DNA of 27,995 nt from JAWLFY01 sp964462125 (GCA_964462125.1 CAYWXT010000048.1:1-27995); one strand, 5' to 3'; positions 16,591-24,709 are shown, counted from the stretch's first letter. The notes: generated from the letters alone by a model not told the origin. Translations and numbers: made by a program.

Positions 16591-17199
16591 CTAGATCCGC
16601 TTGGCGAGCCGGAACAGCTCCGGCACATCGACGGCGAACCCCGCGAGTGTTCCGGAGGGGGCAGCCGTCGCTGCGCTGGGCCCGTTCGCGACCGTGTAGG
16701 CCCCACTGTCGAGCGTCAGCACCGAGACCGTCTCATCCCGCACGTCGACGATCCAATATTCAGCAACCCCGGCGTGGGCATAGTCCGCCCGCTTGTCCCG
16801 CCAATCCCGCTCTGGATCGTCCGGGCTCACCACCTCCACGACCAGATCTGCGATCTCGTAATACTGGGGCTGGTGGCGGTGGCGATGATCGCCGAGCACC
16901 ACCAACAAGTCAGGTTCGCGGTAGTGCTGATCGGCGATCCGCAGTCGGGTCGGGGCGGAAAATACCATCCCTCGGTCGTCAGGCAATAGCCAGGCAAGGA
17001 GTTGCTGCTGCAGCAGTGCGACCAGGGCTTGGTGAAAAATGGATGGCATTTCCGCGACCTCCAGCCGTCCTTTGACCAATTCGACAATCCCACGGTTGGG
17101 AAGGGCGAAATAATCACTCTCTGTCCATTGACCCTGGGGAGGGAACAGACGAGCGACCTCGAAGGTCAGCGGCAATCGGTCAGGCGGTTCGGTCGACAC
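16591..17199 (-). CDS. Uma2-family (DUF820) putative endonuclease
   Basis: This is a PD-(D/E)XK-fold protein of the Uma2/DUF820 family, abundant in cyanobacteria and planctomycetes; the biological role is unknown. Starting at the GTG at 17199 (GGGA seven bases upstream) gives 202 residues. The frame extends to 17256 but would then overlap ilvD. Family features in order are YFALPNRGIVELVKGRLEV, the conserved NH/FH helix region (PSIFHQALVALLQQQL), the acidic EPDLLVV, VVEVVSPDDPERDWRDKRADY with the catalytic-type Glu and Lys, and EYWIVDVRDETVSV. The nuclease core therefore looks intact. It begins 38 bases after the ilvD stop on the same strand and may be co-transcribed, though no functional link is known. 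Confidence 0.85.
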   Translation of the reverse strand: MSTEPPDRLPLTFEVARLFPPQGQWTESDYFALPNRGIVELVKGRLEVAEMPSIFHQALVALLQQQLLAWLLPDDRGMVFSAPTRLRIADQHYREPDLLVVLGDHRHRHQPQYYEIADLVVEVVSPDDPERDWRDKRADYAHAGVAEYWIVDVRDETVSVLTLDSGAYTVANGPSAATAAPSGTLAGFAVDVPELFRLAKRI

Positions 17200-17237
17200 G
17201 TGTGGTTCCCTGCAGAACGTGTGAGTTTCCGCTGATT

Positions 17238-18917
17238 TTACTCGTCGGTGACACAACCGTCGCTGGCGCTGTTGACGTTCTTGATGTACTTGTACAACGT
17301 CCCGCCGGTGGCTTTCAGCGGAGGGGCTTGCCAGGCGGCACCGCGGCGATCGAGTTCGGCGTCGCTCAGCTCGACGTCCAGCGAGTTGGTTTCGGCATCG
17401 ATCGTGACGGTGTCGCCGTCTTGAACCAGTCCCAGCGGTCCGCCGACTTGGGCCTCGGGGGTGATGTGCCCGACGATGAAGCCGTGGGAGCCACCGCTGA
17501 AACGGCCGTCGGTCAACAGGGCCACGTCGCCGCCCAGGCCAGCCCCCATGATGGCGCTGGTGGGGGTCAGCATCTCCGGCATCCCCGGTCCTCCCTTGGG
17601 GCCTTCGTAGCGGATCACCACGACGTCGCCTTTCTGAATGCCTTTCTTTTCCAAAGCGGTGAGCATCTCTTCTTCGCTGTCAAAGACCCGTGCCGGGCCG
17701 CTGAACCGTAGTCCCTCCTTGCCGGTGATTTTGGCGACCGCCCCGTCGGGAGCGAGCGAGCCCCGCAGGATGCGAATGTGGCCGCTCGGCTTGATCGGCT
17801 GGTCGAGCGTGTGGACGATCCTCTGGCCCTCCTGAAGTCCCGGCAGTGGCTCCAGGTTTTCCGCCAGTGTCTTGCCCGTGACGGTCATGCATGATCCGTC
17901 GAGGTAGTCGTTCTCCAGCAGGTACTTCATCACCGCCGGGGTCCCCCCCACAGAGTGCAGGTCTTCTTGGACGAAGCGGCCGCTCGGCTTGAGGTCGGCC
18001 AGATAGGGAACGCGGTCGCTGACCGATTGAAAGTCGTCGATGGACAACGGCACATCGACGGCGCGGGCCATCGCGATCAGGTGCAGTACGGCGTTGGTGC
18101 TGCCCCCGAGGGCCATGACCATCACCATGGCGTTCTCGAACGCGGCCCGGGTCATGATGTCGCGAGGTTTCAAATCGGCCCGCAGCAATTCCAAAATCGC
18201 GGCCCCGGCGCGGCGGCATTCCTGCGCCTTCTCCGGATCCACCGCGGGAATGCTGGAGGAGTAGGGGAGCGACATCCCGAGGGCTTCGATCGCGGTGGCC
18301 ATCGTGTTGGCCGTGTACATCCCGCCGCAGGCCCCGGCCCCGGGGCAACTCTTGCGAACGATCTCCTGGCGCTCCTCTTCGCTGATCGAGCCGGCAACGA
18401 ACTGGCCATAGCACTGAAACGCGCTGACGATGTCGAGTTTGTCGCTGTTGCGGTGCCCCGGTTTGATCGTACCGCCGTAGACCATGATCGCTGGTCGATT
18501 GAGTCGCCCCATCGCGATCAGGCAGCCAGGCATGTTCTTGTCGCATCCGGGCAGGGTGACCAACGCGTCGTACCACTGTGCCCCCATCACCGTCTCGATC
18601 GAGTCAGCGATCAGGTCCCGGCTCTGCAGCGAATAGCTCATTCCCGCGGTGCCCATCGAGATCCCGTCGCTGACCCCGATTGTGTTGAAACGCATCCCGA
18701 CCATGCCCGCCTCGCCGACGCCATTCTTGACCTCGCCGGCCAGGTCCAGCAGATGCATGTTGCAGGTGTTCCCCTCGTACCACATGCTGGCGATCCCCAC
18801 CTGCGGCTTGTCCATGTCCTCCGGGGTCATCCCGGTGCCATAGAGCATCGCCTGCGACGCCCCTTGGCTCTTGGGTTGGGTGATGTGGCTGCTGAATCGG
18901 TTGAGCGGCTGGTTCAT
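17238..18917 (-). CDS. ilvD: Dihydroxy-acid dehydratase
   Basis: IlvD dehydrates 2,3-dihydroxy-3-methylbutanoate and its methylpentanoate homologue to the 2-keto acids in valine, leucine and isoleucine synthesis. The protein has 559 residues from the ATG at 18917, which has AAGG five bases upstream; a GTG two codons earlier is also open. The Fe-S cluster Cys are in GNTCNMH (52), LPGCDKNMPG (125, next to the conserved Lys) and GACGGMYTANTM (197), a pattern fitting the [2Fe-2S] plant/bacterial type. Also visible are the DGISMG motif, GGSTNAVLHL and, near the C-terminus, LTDGRFSGGSHGF with the catalytic Ser region. No other ilv or leu gene is in the window. Confidence 0.96.
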   Translation of the reverse strand: MNQPLNRFSSHITQPKSQGASQAMLYGTGMTPEDMDKPQVGIASMWYEGNTCNMHLLDLAGEVKNGVGEAGMVGMRFNTIGVSDGISMGTAGMSYSLQSRDLIADSIETVMGAQWYDALVTLPGCDKNMPGCLIAMGRLNRPAIMVYGGTIKPGHRNSDKLDIVSAFQCYGQFVAGSISEEERQEIVRKSCPGAGACGGMYTANTMATAIEALGMSLPYSSSIPAVDPEKAQECRRAGAAILELLRADLKPRDIMTRAAFENAMVMVMALGGSTNAVLHLIAMARAVDVPLSIDDFQSVSDRVPYLADLKPSGRFVQEDLHSVGGTPAVMKYLLENDYLDGSCMTVTGKTLAENLEPLPGLQEGQRIVHTLDQPIKPSGHIRILRGSLAPDGAVAKITGKEGLRFSGPARVFDSEEEMLTALEKKGIQKGDVVVIRYEGPKGGPGMPEMLTPTSAIMGAGLGGDVALLTDGRFSGGSHGFIVGHITPEAQVGGPLGLVQDGDTVTIDAETNSLDVELSDAELDRRGAAWQAPPLKATGGTLYKYIKNVNSASDGCVTDE

Positions 18918-19022
18918 GGACACCTTGGTCGGGGGAATGGGGAGCGTGTCGGCGGCGTCGCAAGGCGTCGATTATGATCAGGAAGTCGCGTCCAACAAAG
19001 GGACCTGCGACGAAGACGGCTT

Positions 19023-19052
19023 CAGATAGGGAAAACTCAGATAGGGAAACGG
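19023..19052. repeat. 15-bp tandem duplication before the DUF1080 gene
   Basis: cagatagggaaaact (19023-19037) is followed by cagatagggaaacgg (19038-19052). The duplication copies the AGGGA Shine-Dalgarno-like sequence; the second copy is the one at working distance from the GTG at 19057. Confidence 0.85.
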
Positions 19053-19056
19053 TTTC

Positions 19057-19713
19057 GTGGAAACTTGGAATCATCGACTCGGCGTTGTGTTCCTCTCGCT
19101 CCTGGCGATCGGCAGCGGAGCGGCTGCTCACGGCGACGACTTCGACGAACAGGCGCGGCCGCTGTTCGATGGAAAGTCTTTGGCCGGCTGGGAAGGAGAC
19201 TTGCGTTGGTTTCGCGTGGAGGATGGAGCGATCGTTGCCGGATCGCTCGACCAGCCGATCCCGCACAACGAGTTTCTCTGCACCGCCGAGGAGTTCAGCG
19301 ACTTTGAACTGCGTTTGCAGGCGAAACTGATCGGCGAAGGGAACAATGCGGGGATCCAGTTCCGATCCCGGCGGATCGCCGACAGCCACGAGGTTTCCGG
19401 TTACCAGGCTGACATGGGCGGCTCCGGCGACCGTTCGATTTGGGGGGCTCTGTACGACGAGTCCAGACGCCGGGAAATGCTCGCCGAAGCCGACCCGCAG
19501 CGGCTCGAGAAGCTGGTCCGTCAAGGGGAGTGGAACGACTACCGCATTCGCTGCCAGGGCGATCGCATCCAGATTTTCCTGAACGGCGAGCGAACCGTTG
19601 ATTTCACCGAACCCGACAAAGACATTGCTCGTCGCGGGATCATCGGGTTGCAGATCCACAGCGGTGCTCCGGCCGAAGCTTGGTACCGCAACTTGCGAAT
19701 TCAACCGCTGTGA
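19057..19713 (+). CDS. Secreted DUF1080 / 3-keto-disaccharide hydrolase family protein
   Basis: This 218-residue exported protein has one DUF1080 domain (PF06439), a concanavalin-like jelly roll used in planctomycetes and Bacteroidota for polysaccharide or 3-keto-glycoside breakdown. The start is GTG with AGGGA upstream. The signal peptide is LGVVFLSLLAIGSGAAA with cleavage after the Ala run, so it should be periplasmic or extracellular. Domain motifs are RPLFDGKSLAGWEG, WRFRVEDG-like FRVEDGAIVAG, FELRLQAKL, NAGIQFRSRR, EVSGYQADMG, EWNDYRIRCQGDRIQIFLNG and GIIGLQIHSGAP. All are in the family order and the length is normal for a single-domain member. It is monocistronic here, and the true substrate is unknown. 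Confidence 0.9.
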   Translation: METWNHRLGVVFLSLLAIGSGAAAHGDDFDEQARPLFDGKSLAGWEGDLRWFRVEDGAIVAGSLDQPIPHNEFLCTAEEFSDFELRLQAKLIGEGNNAGIQFRSRRIADSHEVSGYQADMGGSGDRSIWGALYDESRRREMLAEADPQRLEKLVRQGEWNDYRIRCQGDRIQIFLNGERTVDFTEPDKDIARRGIIGLQIHSGAPAEAWYRNLRIQPL

Positions 19714-19735
19714 CCGCCGGTATGGTTTGGCCTCG

Positions 19736-19988
19736 TCAGCAGAATCTGTGGGTTCTTTCCGGCTCTGGAAGCTTTCCGAGCTGGCCATACAGGGCGATTT
19801 CGGTCGCTTCATACGATTTGAAACCGTAGGCCTTTTTCATCGCCGGCTTCGCCTTGGCGTTCATGGCCTTCACACTGCCGTTTGATATCTCTTCTCGCGC
19901 TCGAAACCAGTTCAGAAGGATCGCGCGGTGCGTCCGAAGCGTTCTCCGCGATCACGTTCATGTACTGACGCCACATGCCCGTACAGAT
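19736..19988 (-). pseudogene. Remnant of an ISL3-family transposase (C-terminal fragment)
   Basis: Translating the minus strand gives LLNWFRAREEISNGSV, then KAYGFKSYEATEIALYGQLG, then KLPEPERTHRFC and a stop (19738-19736). This is the characteristic C-terminus of ISL3-type transposases. Upstream, the matching reading switches frame: ICTGMWRQYMNVIA lies in another frame, and staying in the frame of the tail meets a stop, so at least one frameshift is present near 19940. The usual VEGxN that follows the serine-rich turn reads VKAMN, losing the acidic residue. Beyond 19988 I see no further similarity, and no complementary IS end is identified. It lies 22 bases after the DUF1080 stop. No intact element remains. 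Confidence 0.8.
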
Positions 19989-20067
19989 GCGCCACCGGCA
20001 CACCGTCGGCCGAGATATCCCTATCGTCGATCTTTGGGGGCTGAGTAGACTGAGGGGGGTGGCTGGA

Positions 20068-20080
20068 ACCGGAATCCGGT
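20068..20080. other. 13-bp dyad upstream of ppx
   Basis: ACCGGA-A-TCCGGT is a perfect dyad 55 bases before the Ppx/GppA start. It could be an operator or a leader hairpin. Apart from this and the transposase remnant, the 19714-20134 gap shows nothing I recognise. Confidence 0.3.
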
Positions 20081-20134
20081 GGCCAACCGGAGTCTTTTCG
20101 CTAAACCGAGAATCTTCTTCCGAGCATCGAACGC

Positions 20135-21751
20135 ATGAGCCCAGCGCTGCCTCCGACGAACCCCTCGCCATCCCCGTTGCCGGCGCCGCGTGGGGGGGTA
20201 GCGGTGGAGACGCCGGCGCCGCGCCCCGTGGCGGTGATCGACATTGGTGCGACCAGCGTTCGGATGGCGGTGGCGGAGATCTCTCGCAGCGGCGAGGTGC
20301 GGAAGCTCGATACGTTGGTGCAGCCGCTCGATTTGGGTCGTGAGGCGTTTGCCGCGCGCCGATTGTCTCGCAATAGCATTGAGCGGGCTGCGGAGATCAT
20401 TCGGCGGTACCGGCGCATCTTGCGAGAATATGGCATCACCTCTTCAAAGGATGTGCGGGTGGTGGCGACCAGTGCGGTTCGGGAGGCGTCCAACCGGCTG
20501 GCGTTCATCGACCGGGTCTACGTCGCCACGGGGCTGGAGGTCGAACCGCTTGAGGAGGCGGAGGTGAACCGGATCACCTACATGGGGATCACCCCCTATC
20601 TCGCCGCCTGTGAGGAGCTCGCTTCGGGCACGTCGGTGGTCGTTGAGGTCGGTGGGGGGAGCACCGAGTTGTTGGTTGTTCAGGACGGCAACGTGATGCA
20701 CAGCGAATCGTATCGGCTCGGCTCGGTGCGGTTGCTGCAACCGCTCGATGCGGCCCGGCCCACCGCGGCGCGTCGCCGGGAGATGCTGGAGACCCAGATC
20801 CGCCGCACGTTGACGCGACTGGCCGAGCAGGTGCGGTCCGATGTTCCGCTGCACCTGGTGGCGATCGGGGGGGACATTCGGTTCGCGGCCCGGCGGTTGA
20901 TTGACCACTGGGATGGCAGCAACCTGGTCAATCTCGAAACCGAGCGGTTGGCCCGATTCACCGAACAGGTGCTGCCACTGGACGAAGACATGATCGTCAA
21001 GCGTTACGGGGCGAGCTTCATCGAGGCTGAGACGCTTGGTCCGGCGTTGCTGACCTACACGCTGTTGGCCCAGCACTTTTCGCTGCCGTACCTGTACGTC
21101 TGCGAGACCAATCTGCGGGCCGGGGTGCTTCACGACATGGCGGTCGGCGGGCGCTGGACGGCCGAGTTCCGCAAGCAGATCGTCCGTTCGGCCGTCTCGC
21201 TGGGGCGAAAGTTTGACTTCGATGAGTCTCACGCTCGAACGGTCGCCGAACTCGCACGCCGGCTGTTCGACCAACTGCATGACGATCATCGGCTCGACAG
21301 TCGCCACGAGGTGATCCTCTATACCGCGGCGCTGTTGTACGAAGTCGGATTGTTCATCAATGTGCAAAGCAACCACAAACATGCCCTGTACCTGATCCGC
21401 AACAGTGAGCTGTTTGGGTTATCCAAGAGTGACAAGCTGTTGGTTGGGTTGGTCGCCCGCTACCACCGTCGCGCGTTCCCACAGCCCTCGCATGAGGCCT
21501 ACCGACTGCTTCATCGCGATGACCGTGTGGCGGTCGCCAAGATGGCGGCGATCCTCCGCCTGGCGATCGCACTCGACGACACCCGCAGTGGCCGTATCAA
21601 AGAAATCCGTTGTGACCGGGAAAGGAAACGACTGGTCATCACCGTCCCCGAAGTCAAGGATGTCTCATTGGAACAGCTGGCGATGCGGCAGAACGCCGGC
21701 TTGTTCCAAGAGATCTATGGTATCCCGGTGCTGCTCCGCGCCGGTGGTTGA
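20135..21751 (+). CDS. Ppx/GppA-family phosphatase with HD domain
   Basis: This ASKHA-fold exopolyphosphatase / pppGpp phosphohydrolase family protein has 538 residues. The N-terminus (1-30) is Pro-rich and poorly conserved. Two phosphate-binding loops are visible: VAVIDIGATSVRMAVAEI (about 33-50) and VVVEVGGGSTELLVV, the latter with Glu where the family usually has Asp. The catalytic-Glu region is EEAEVNRITYMGI. The C-terminal third is the HD-like helical domain (KFDFDESHARTVAELARRLF, AALLYEVGLFINVQSNHKHA, LYLIRNSELFGLSKSDK, ARYHRR), so the layout is the long Ppx form. It may degrade polyphosphate or convert pppGpp; sequence alone does not separate these. The exported PIMT-like gene follows after 45 bases and is probably co-transcribed. 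Confidence 0.9.
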   Translation: MSPALPPTNPSPSPLPAPRGGVAVETPAPRPVAVIDIGATSVRMAVAEISRSGEVRKLDTLVQPLDLGREAFAARRLSRNSIERAAEIIRRYRRILREYGITSSKDVRVVATSAVREASNRLAFIDRVYVATGLEVEPLEEAEVNRITYMGITPYLAACEELASGTSVVVEVGGGSTELLVVQDGNVMHSESYRLGSVRLLQPLDAARPTAARRREMLETQIRRTLTRLAEQVRSDVPLHLVAIGGDIRFAARRLIDHWDGSNLVNLETERLARFTEQVLPLDEDMIVKRYGASFIEAETLGPALLTYTLLAQHFSLPYLYVCETNLRAGVLHDMAVGGRWTAEFRKQIVRSAVSLGRKFDFDESHARTVAELARRLFDQLHDDHRLDSRHEVILYTAALLYEVGLFINVQSNHKHALYLIRNSELFGLSKSDKLLVGLVARYHRRAFPQPSHEAYRLLHRDDRVAVAKMAAILRLAIALDDTRSGRIKEIRCDRERKRLVITVPEVKDVSLEQLAMRQNAGLFQEIYGIPVLLRAGG

Positions 21752-21796
21752 CCGAGTGGAAGTCTCTCCGCCACGATCTGTACCAGAACCGTTCCC

Positions 21797-23083
21797 ATGC
21801 ATGCTTCCGCCTTCGTCGCCCCTGCGACCCGCCTCGCCCCACCCCTCCCGCTGGTTCTTCCCTGCTTGGTAATCGTTGGAATGTGGCTTGATCTCACCCC
21901 GCGGTCGTCCGCTCAAGATCCTTACGCGGAGGCCCGCGAGCGGTTGGTGCAAGAGCGGGTCGCCTCCGACGGGGTCCGCGATCCCCGCGTGCTCGATGCG
22001 ATCCGCACGACGCCGCGTCATGAATTCGTCCCGGCAAGCCAACGCGACCGGGCGTATCTCGACATGTCGCTGCCGATTGGACATTCGCAAACGATCAGCA
22101 GCCCCTTCATCGTGGCCCTGATGACCGAGTCGCTCCGCCCGCAGCCGGAGGACAAGGTGCTCGAAATTGGCACCGGCAGCGGGTATCAGGCGGCTGTCCT
22201 GAGTCCCCTGGTCGATCAAGTCTACACGATCGAAATCGTCGAGGAGCTTGGGGAGCGGGCTGCGGAAACCCTGAAGCGGCTCGACTACGACAACGTCACG
22301 ACGCGGATCGGAGACGGCTTTCTCGGTTGGCCCGAAGCGGCTCCGTTCGACAAGATCATCGTCACCTGCAGCCCCGAATCGGTTCCCGAACCGTTGGTGG
22401 AACAACTCCGCGATGGCGGCCAGATGATCATTCCGGTCGGCGAGCGGTATCAACAGACGCTGTACCGGGTGACCAAGCAAGACGGGGAGCTGACCCGCCA
22501 ACCGCTGCGGCCCACTCTGTTCGTCCCGATGACCGGGGAAGCCGAAGATGGACGGGAGGTCCAGCCTGACGCGTCGAATCCCCAAGTCGTCAACGGCGGC
22601 TTTGAGCGGGCAGGGCAGGGCGAAAAAGCGGAACTCGAAGACTACGTTTCGGGCTGGTACTACGGACGCCAAGTCCGGCGGGTCGAGTCGAGCGAGGGCC
22701 AGGGCCGCGCCACCGAAGGGCTCGCCTTTGCGAGGTTCGAGAATGAGACCCCTGGATTGAATTCCCACTTGCTACAAGGGATCCCCATCGACGGCCGACA
22801 GGTCTCCATGATCCGGTTGGGTGGCAGCGTGCGGACTCGGAAGGTGCGTCCGGGCCCTGGCTCCGATGCGATGCCGGTGATCGCGATCAGCCTCTACGAC
22901 GAATCGCGGAGCGACCTCGGATCCTTTTGGCTCGGTCCGTTTCAGGGAACCAGCCGTTGGCTTGAGGTCAGTCGACTGGTTTCTATCCCCCTGGGGACGC
23001 GGGAAGCGATCGTCCGCATCGGGCTCTTTGGCGCCACCGGTACCGCTGACTTCGATGCGATCGAAATCGAAGCCGTTCGCTGA
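21797..23083 (+). CDS. Exported protein-L-isoaspartate O-methyltransferase with C-terminal beta-rich domain
   Basis: The PCMT domain uses SAM to methylate isoaspartyl residues in aged proteins, starting their repair. The protein has 428 residues, about twice the family length. An N-terminal hydrophobic stretch (PPLPLVLPCLVIVGMW, then a polar SSAQ) looks like a signal peptide. The PCMT domain is at about 42-250: RHEFVP, YLDMSLPIGHSQTISSPFIV, motif I VLEIGTGSGYQAAVLS, VYTIEIVEELGERA, DKIIVTCSPESVPEPL and QMIIPVG. From about 262 to the end there is an added domain beginning VVNGGFE...SGWYYG and ending FGATGTADFDAIEIEAVR, which resembles carbohydrate-binding-type jelly rolls. Export is unusual because SAM is not expected outside the cytoplasm. 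It follows the Ppx/GppA gene by 45 bases. Confidence 0.88.
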   Translation: MHASAFVAPATRLAPPLPLVLPCLVIVGMWLDLTPRSSAQDPYAEARERLVQERVASDGVRDPRVLDAIRTTPRHEFVPASQRDRAYLDMSLPIGHSQTISSPFIVALMTESLRPQPEDKVLEIGTGSGYQAAVLSPLVDQVYTIEIVEELGERAAETLKRLDYDNVTTRIGDGFLGWPEAAPFDKIIVTCSPESVPEPLVEQLRDGGQMIIPVGERYQQTLYRVTKQDGELTRQPLRPTLFVPMTGEAEDGREVQPDASNPQVVNGGFERAGQGEKAELEDYVSGWYYGRQVRRVESSEGQGRATEGLAFARFENETPGLNSHLLQGIPIDGRQVSMIRLGGSVRTRKVRPGPGSDAMPVIAISLYDESRSDLGSFWLGPFQGTSRWLEVSRLVSIPLGTREAIVRIGLFGATGTADFDAIEIEAVR

Positions 23084-23263
23084 ACGGCCATCACCAAGGG
23101 GTTTGATGAGGTCTTCGGTGCCCCCCTGGTTCCGGCTGCTTTGGCGGCGGCATTCGGTCTCCCGGCGAGATCGAGGTTCGCACCACCAGGATACTCGTCA
23201 GCCGAGGACCGTGCATCTCGAGCATGGAGATTGGAGCGTCCAGCGGCCGGTGGCGCGTTTGGA

Positions 23264-23342
23264 CCACGAAGAGCACGAAGCGGCACGAAGGACTGGGAGC
23301 CGAGCGTCGGAGAACCTTCGTGGTTCTTTGTGTCCTTCGTGG
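23264..23342. repeat. Large imperfect inverted repeat (CCACGAAG type)
   Basis: The arm 23264-23291 and the arm 23315-23342 are inverted copies matching at 22 of 28 positions, separated by 23 bases. Each arm itself holds three phased CACGAAG-like units. Palindromes of this ACCACGAAG...CTTCGTGGT kind are scattered through many environmental genomes. The rest of the 23084-23582 gap contains no gene I can support; its end carries the GAGGAG ribosome site of the next gene. Confidence 0.75.
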
Positions 23343-23582
23343 AGCCTACGGAGCGTTTCTTTTGGGGGGATGGACGCCGTCGGTGCATCCCACATCGCCG
23401 TTTCAATAGAACCCCAGTTCAACGCATTTACCCCAGTCACCCCTGCGTGCAAAAATTACGCAGGCTTCTTGATCGGCGCATCCGCTACGTTATCCTACGT
23501 GACGGGGCCGCTCGACTGCTTGTGGGGGGCGGCCGACGCGCAGTTACCAAGGGACATCGAGAAAGCAGAGGAGTTGGCGATC

Positions 23583-24659
23583 ATGAGGTTTTATCGGAAT
23601 CTAGTTTTCGTTGCGGCGAGCGTTATCGTCGCTGGAGCTGCCCACGCGGGCGGTTCCTCAGGGGGTTACATGGCGGCCTATGGGTCTTCGGGGGGCTACG
23701 CCTCGGACGGTGGAAGTGCCGGTTCTTCAGGCGGCAGCCTCGGCTCAGCGGGCGGCAGCAGCGGTGGTTACGTCGCAGACCACGGCAGCCGTGGGGGCTC
23801 TGCGGACCGCGGCCACGTCGGCCCGTTGCGACGGCTGATGGCGCGCATTCACGCCCGCCGTGCGGCACGCAATGCCAGTCACGGCGCGTCGACCGGTGGC
23901 AGCAGCGGCCAGTACGTCTCCGCGCATCACAGCAGCGGTGGCTCATCGGGTGGCAGCAGTGGCGGATCGTCCGGCGGTAGCAGTGGCGGCGTCGTTTCTT
24001 ACGGTGTTACGGCCGCTTCGGCGCCCCTCGGTTCGGCCGCGTACGAGTCGGTCGCCCGGCAGAGCCAAAGCGACGCCCAGAGCGACGCCGAGAGCGATAC
24101 GGCCGTGTTGCGGGTCACTGTCCCGGTCGAGTCGGCCAGTGTCAAAGTCAACGGCCACCAAACGACGAGCGAAGGGAAGACCCGCCAGTTCGTCTCGCGT
24201 GGCTTGGAGTCGGGCTTGTCCTATCGCTACATCATTGACGTCGAATACGAACAGGACGGTGAAACGAAGACGGAGAGCAAGACGGTGAAGCTTCGTCCCG
24301 GCGCGGTAGAACAAGTCGTGTTCGATGCCGCGGACTCCGATTCGCTCGCGACCGACCGATCCGAAGCCGACGAGAAAGCGAGCGACGAGGCGGACGCTCC
24401 GGAGACCGTCGTGAACGTTCGCGTTCCCGAAGATGCGGTCGTCAACTTGGCTGGGAACGACACCGAGGGTGAAGGCGAATTGCGGAGCTTTCGCACGAGC
24501 CAGTTGAAGGCCGGTGAGACGTGGAGCGACTACACCGTCCGCGTCACCGCGTCGATCGACGGTCAGACCATCAGCAAGCAGCGGACGCTCGACGTCGAGG
24601 CCGGCAGCACCAACGAGCTGACCTTCAGCTTCGATGACAACGCGGTCGCCCAACGATAG
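23583..24659 (+). CDS. Exported Gly/Ser-rich protein with two TIGR03000 domains
   Basis: This 358-residue exported protein is of unknown function. The start ATG has GAGGAG nine bases upstream; the frame is open far upstream, but that part is repeat and shadow. The signal peptide is LVFVAASVIVAGAAHAG. Residues about 23-140 are Gly/Ser/Tyr-rich (SSGGYMAAYGSSGGY, four SSGG tandem units near 117-136), broken by a basic helix GPLRRLMARIHARRAARN. Two copies of the planctomycete domain TIGR03000 follow: about 174-248 (LRVTVPVESASVKVNG, RQFVSRGLESGLSYRY) and about 275-350 (VNVRVPEDAVVNLAG, SFRTSQLKAGETWSDYTVRV), joined by an acidic linker. The second copy has lost the usual NG turn. The layout suggests an envelope or matrix component. 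A strong terminator follows. Confidence 0.88.
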   Translation: MRFYRNLVFVAASVIVAGAAHAGGSSGGYMAAYGSSGGYASDGGSAGSSGGSLGSAGGSSGGYVADHGSRGGSADRGHVGPLRRLMARIHARRAARNASHGASTGGSSGQYVSAHHSSGGSSGGSSGGSSGGSSGGVVSYGVTAASAPLGSAAYESVARQSQSDAQSDAESDTAVLRVTVPVESASVKVNGHQTTSEGKTRQFVSRGLESGLSYRYIIDVEYEQDGETKTESKTVKLRPGAVEQVVFDAADSDSLATDRSEADEKASDEADAPETVVNVRVPEDAVVNLAGNDTEGEGELRSFRTSQLKAGETWSDYTVRVTASIDGQTISKQRTLDVEAGSTNELTFSFDDNAVAQR

Positions 24660-24709
24660 TTCGCCCCCGGCGGTGCGTCCGGGTGGAAGTTCCTGACCCG
24701 TTTGAAGCG

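Noticed and set aside
18604..19812. 402-codon minus-strand frame covering the ilvD start and the DUF1080 gene
   Set aside because: It overlaps two confidently assigned genes in other frames and its sequence is not protein-like. Only the separate ISL3 tail at 19736-19988 is real coding debris.
22962..23582. N-terminal extension of the TIGR03000 frame back to 22962
   Set aside because: The extension runs through the end of the methyltransferase gene and the palindromic repeat, while a signal peptide and a GAGGAG site mark the start at 23583.
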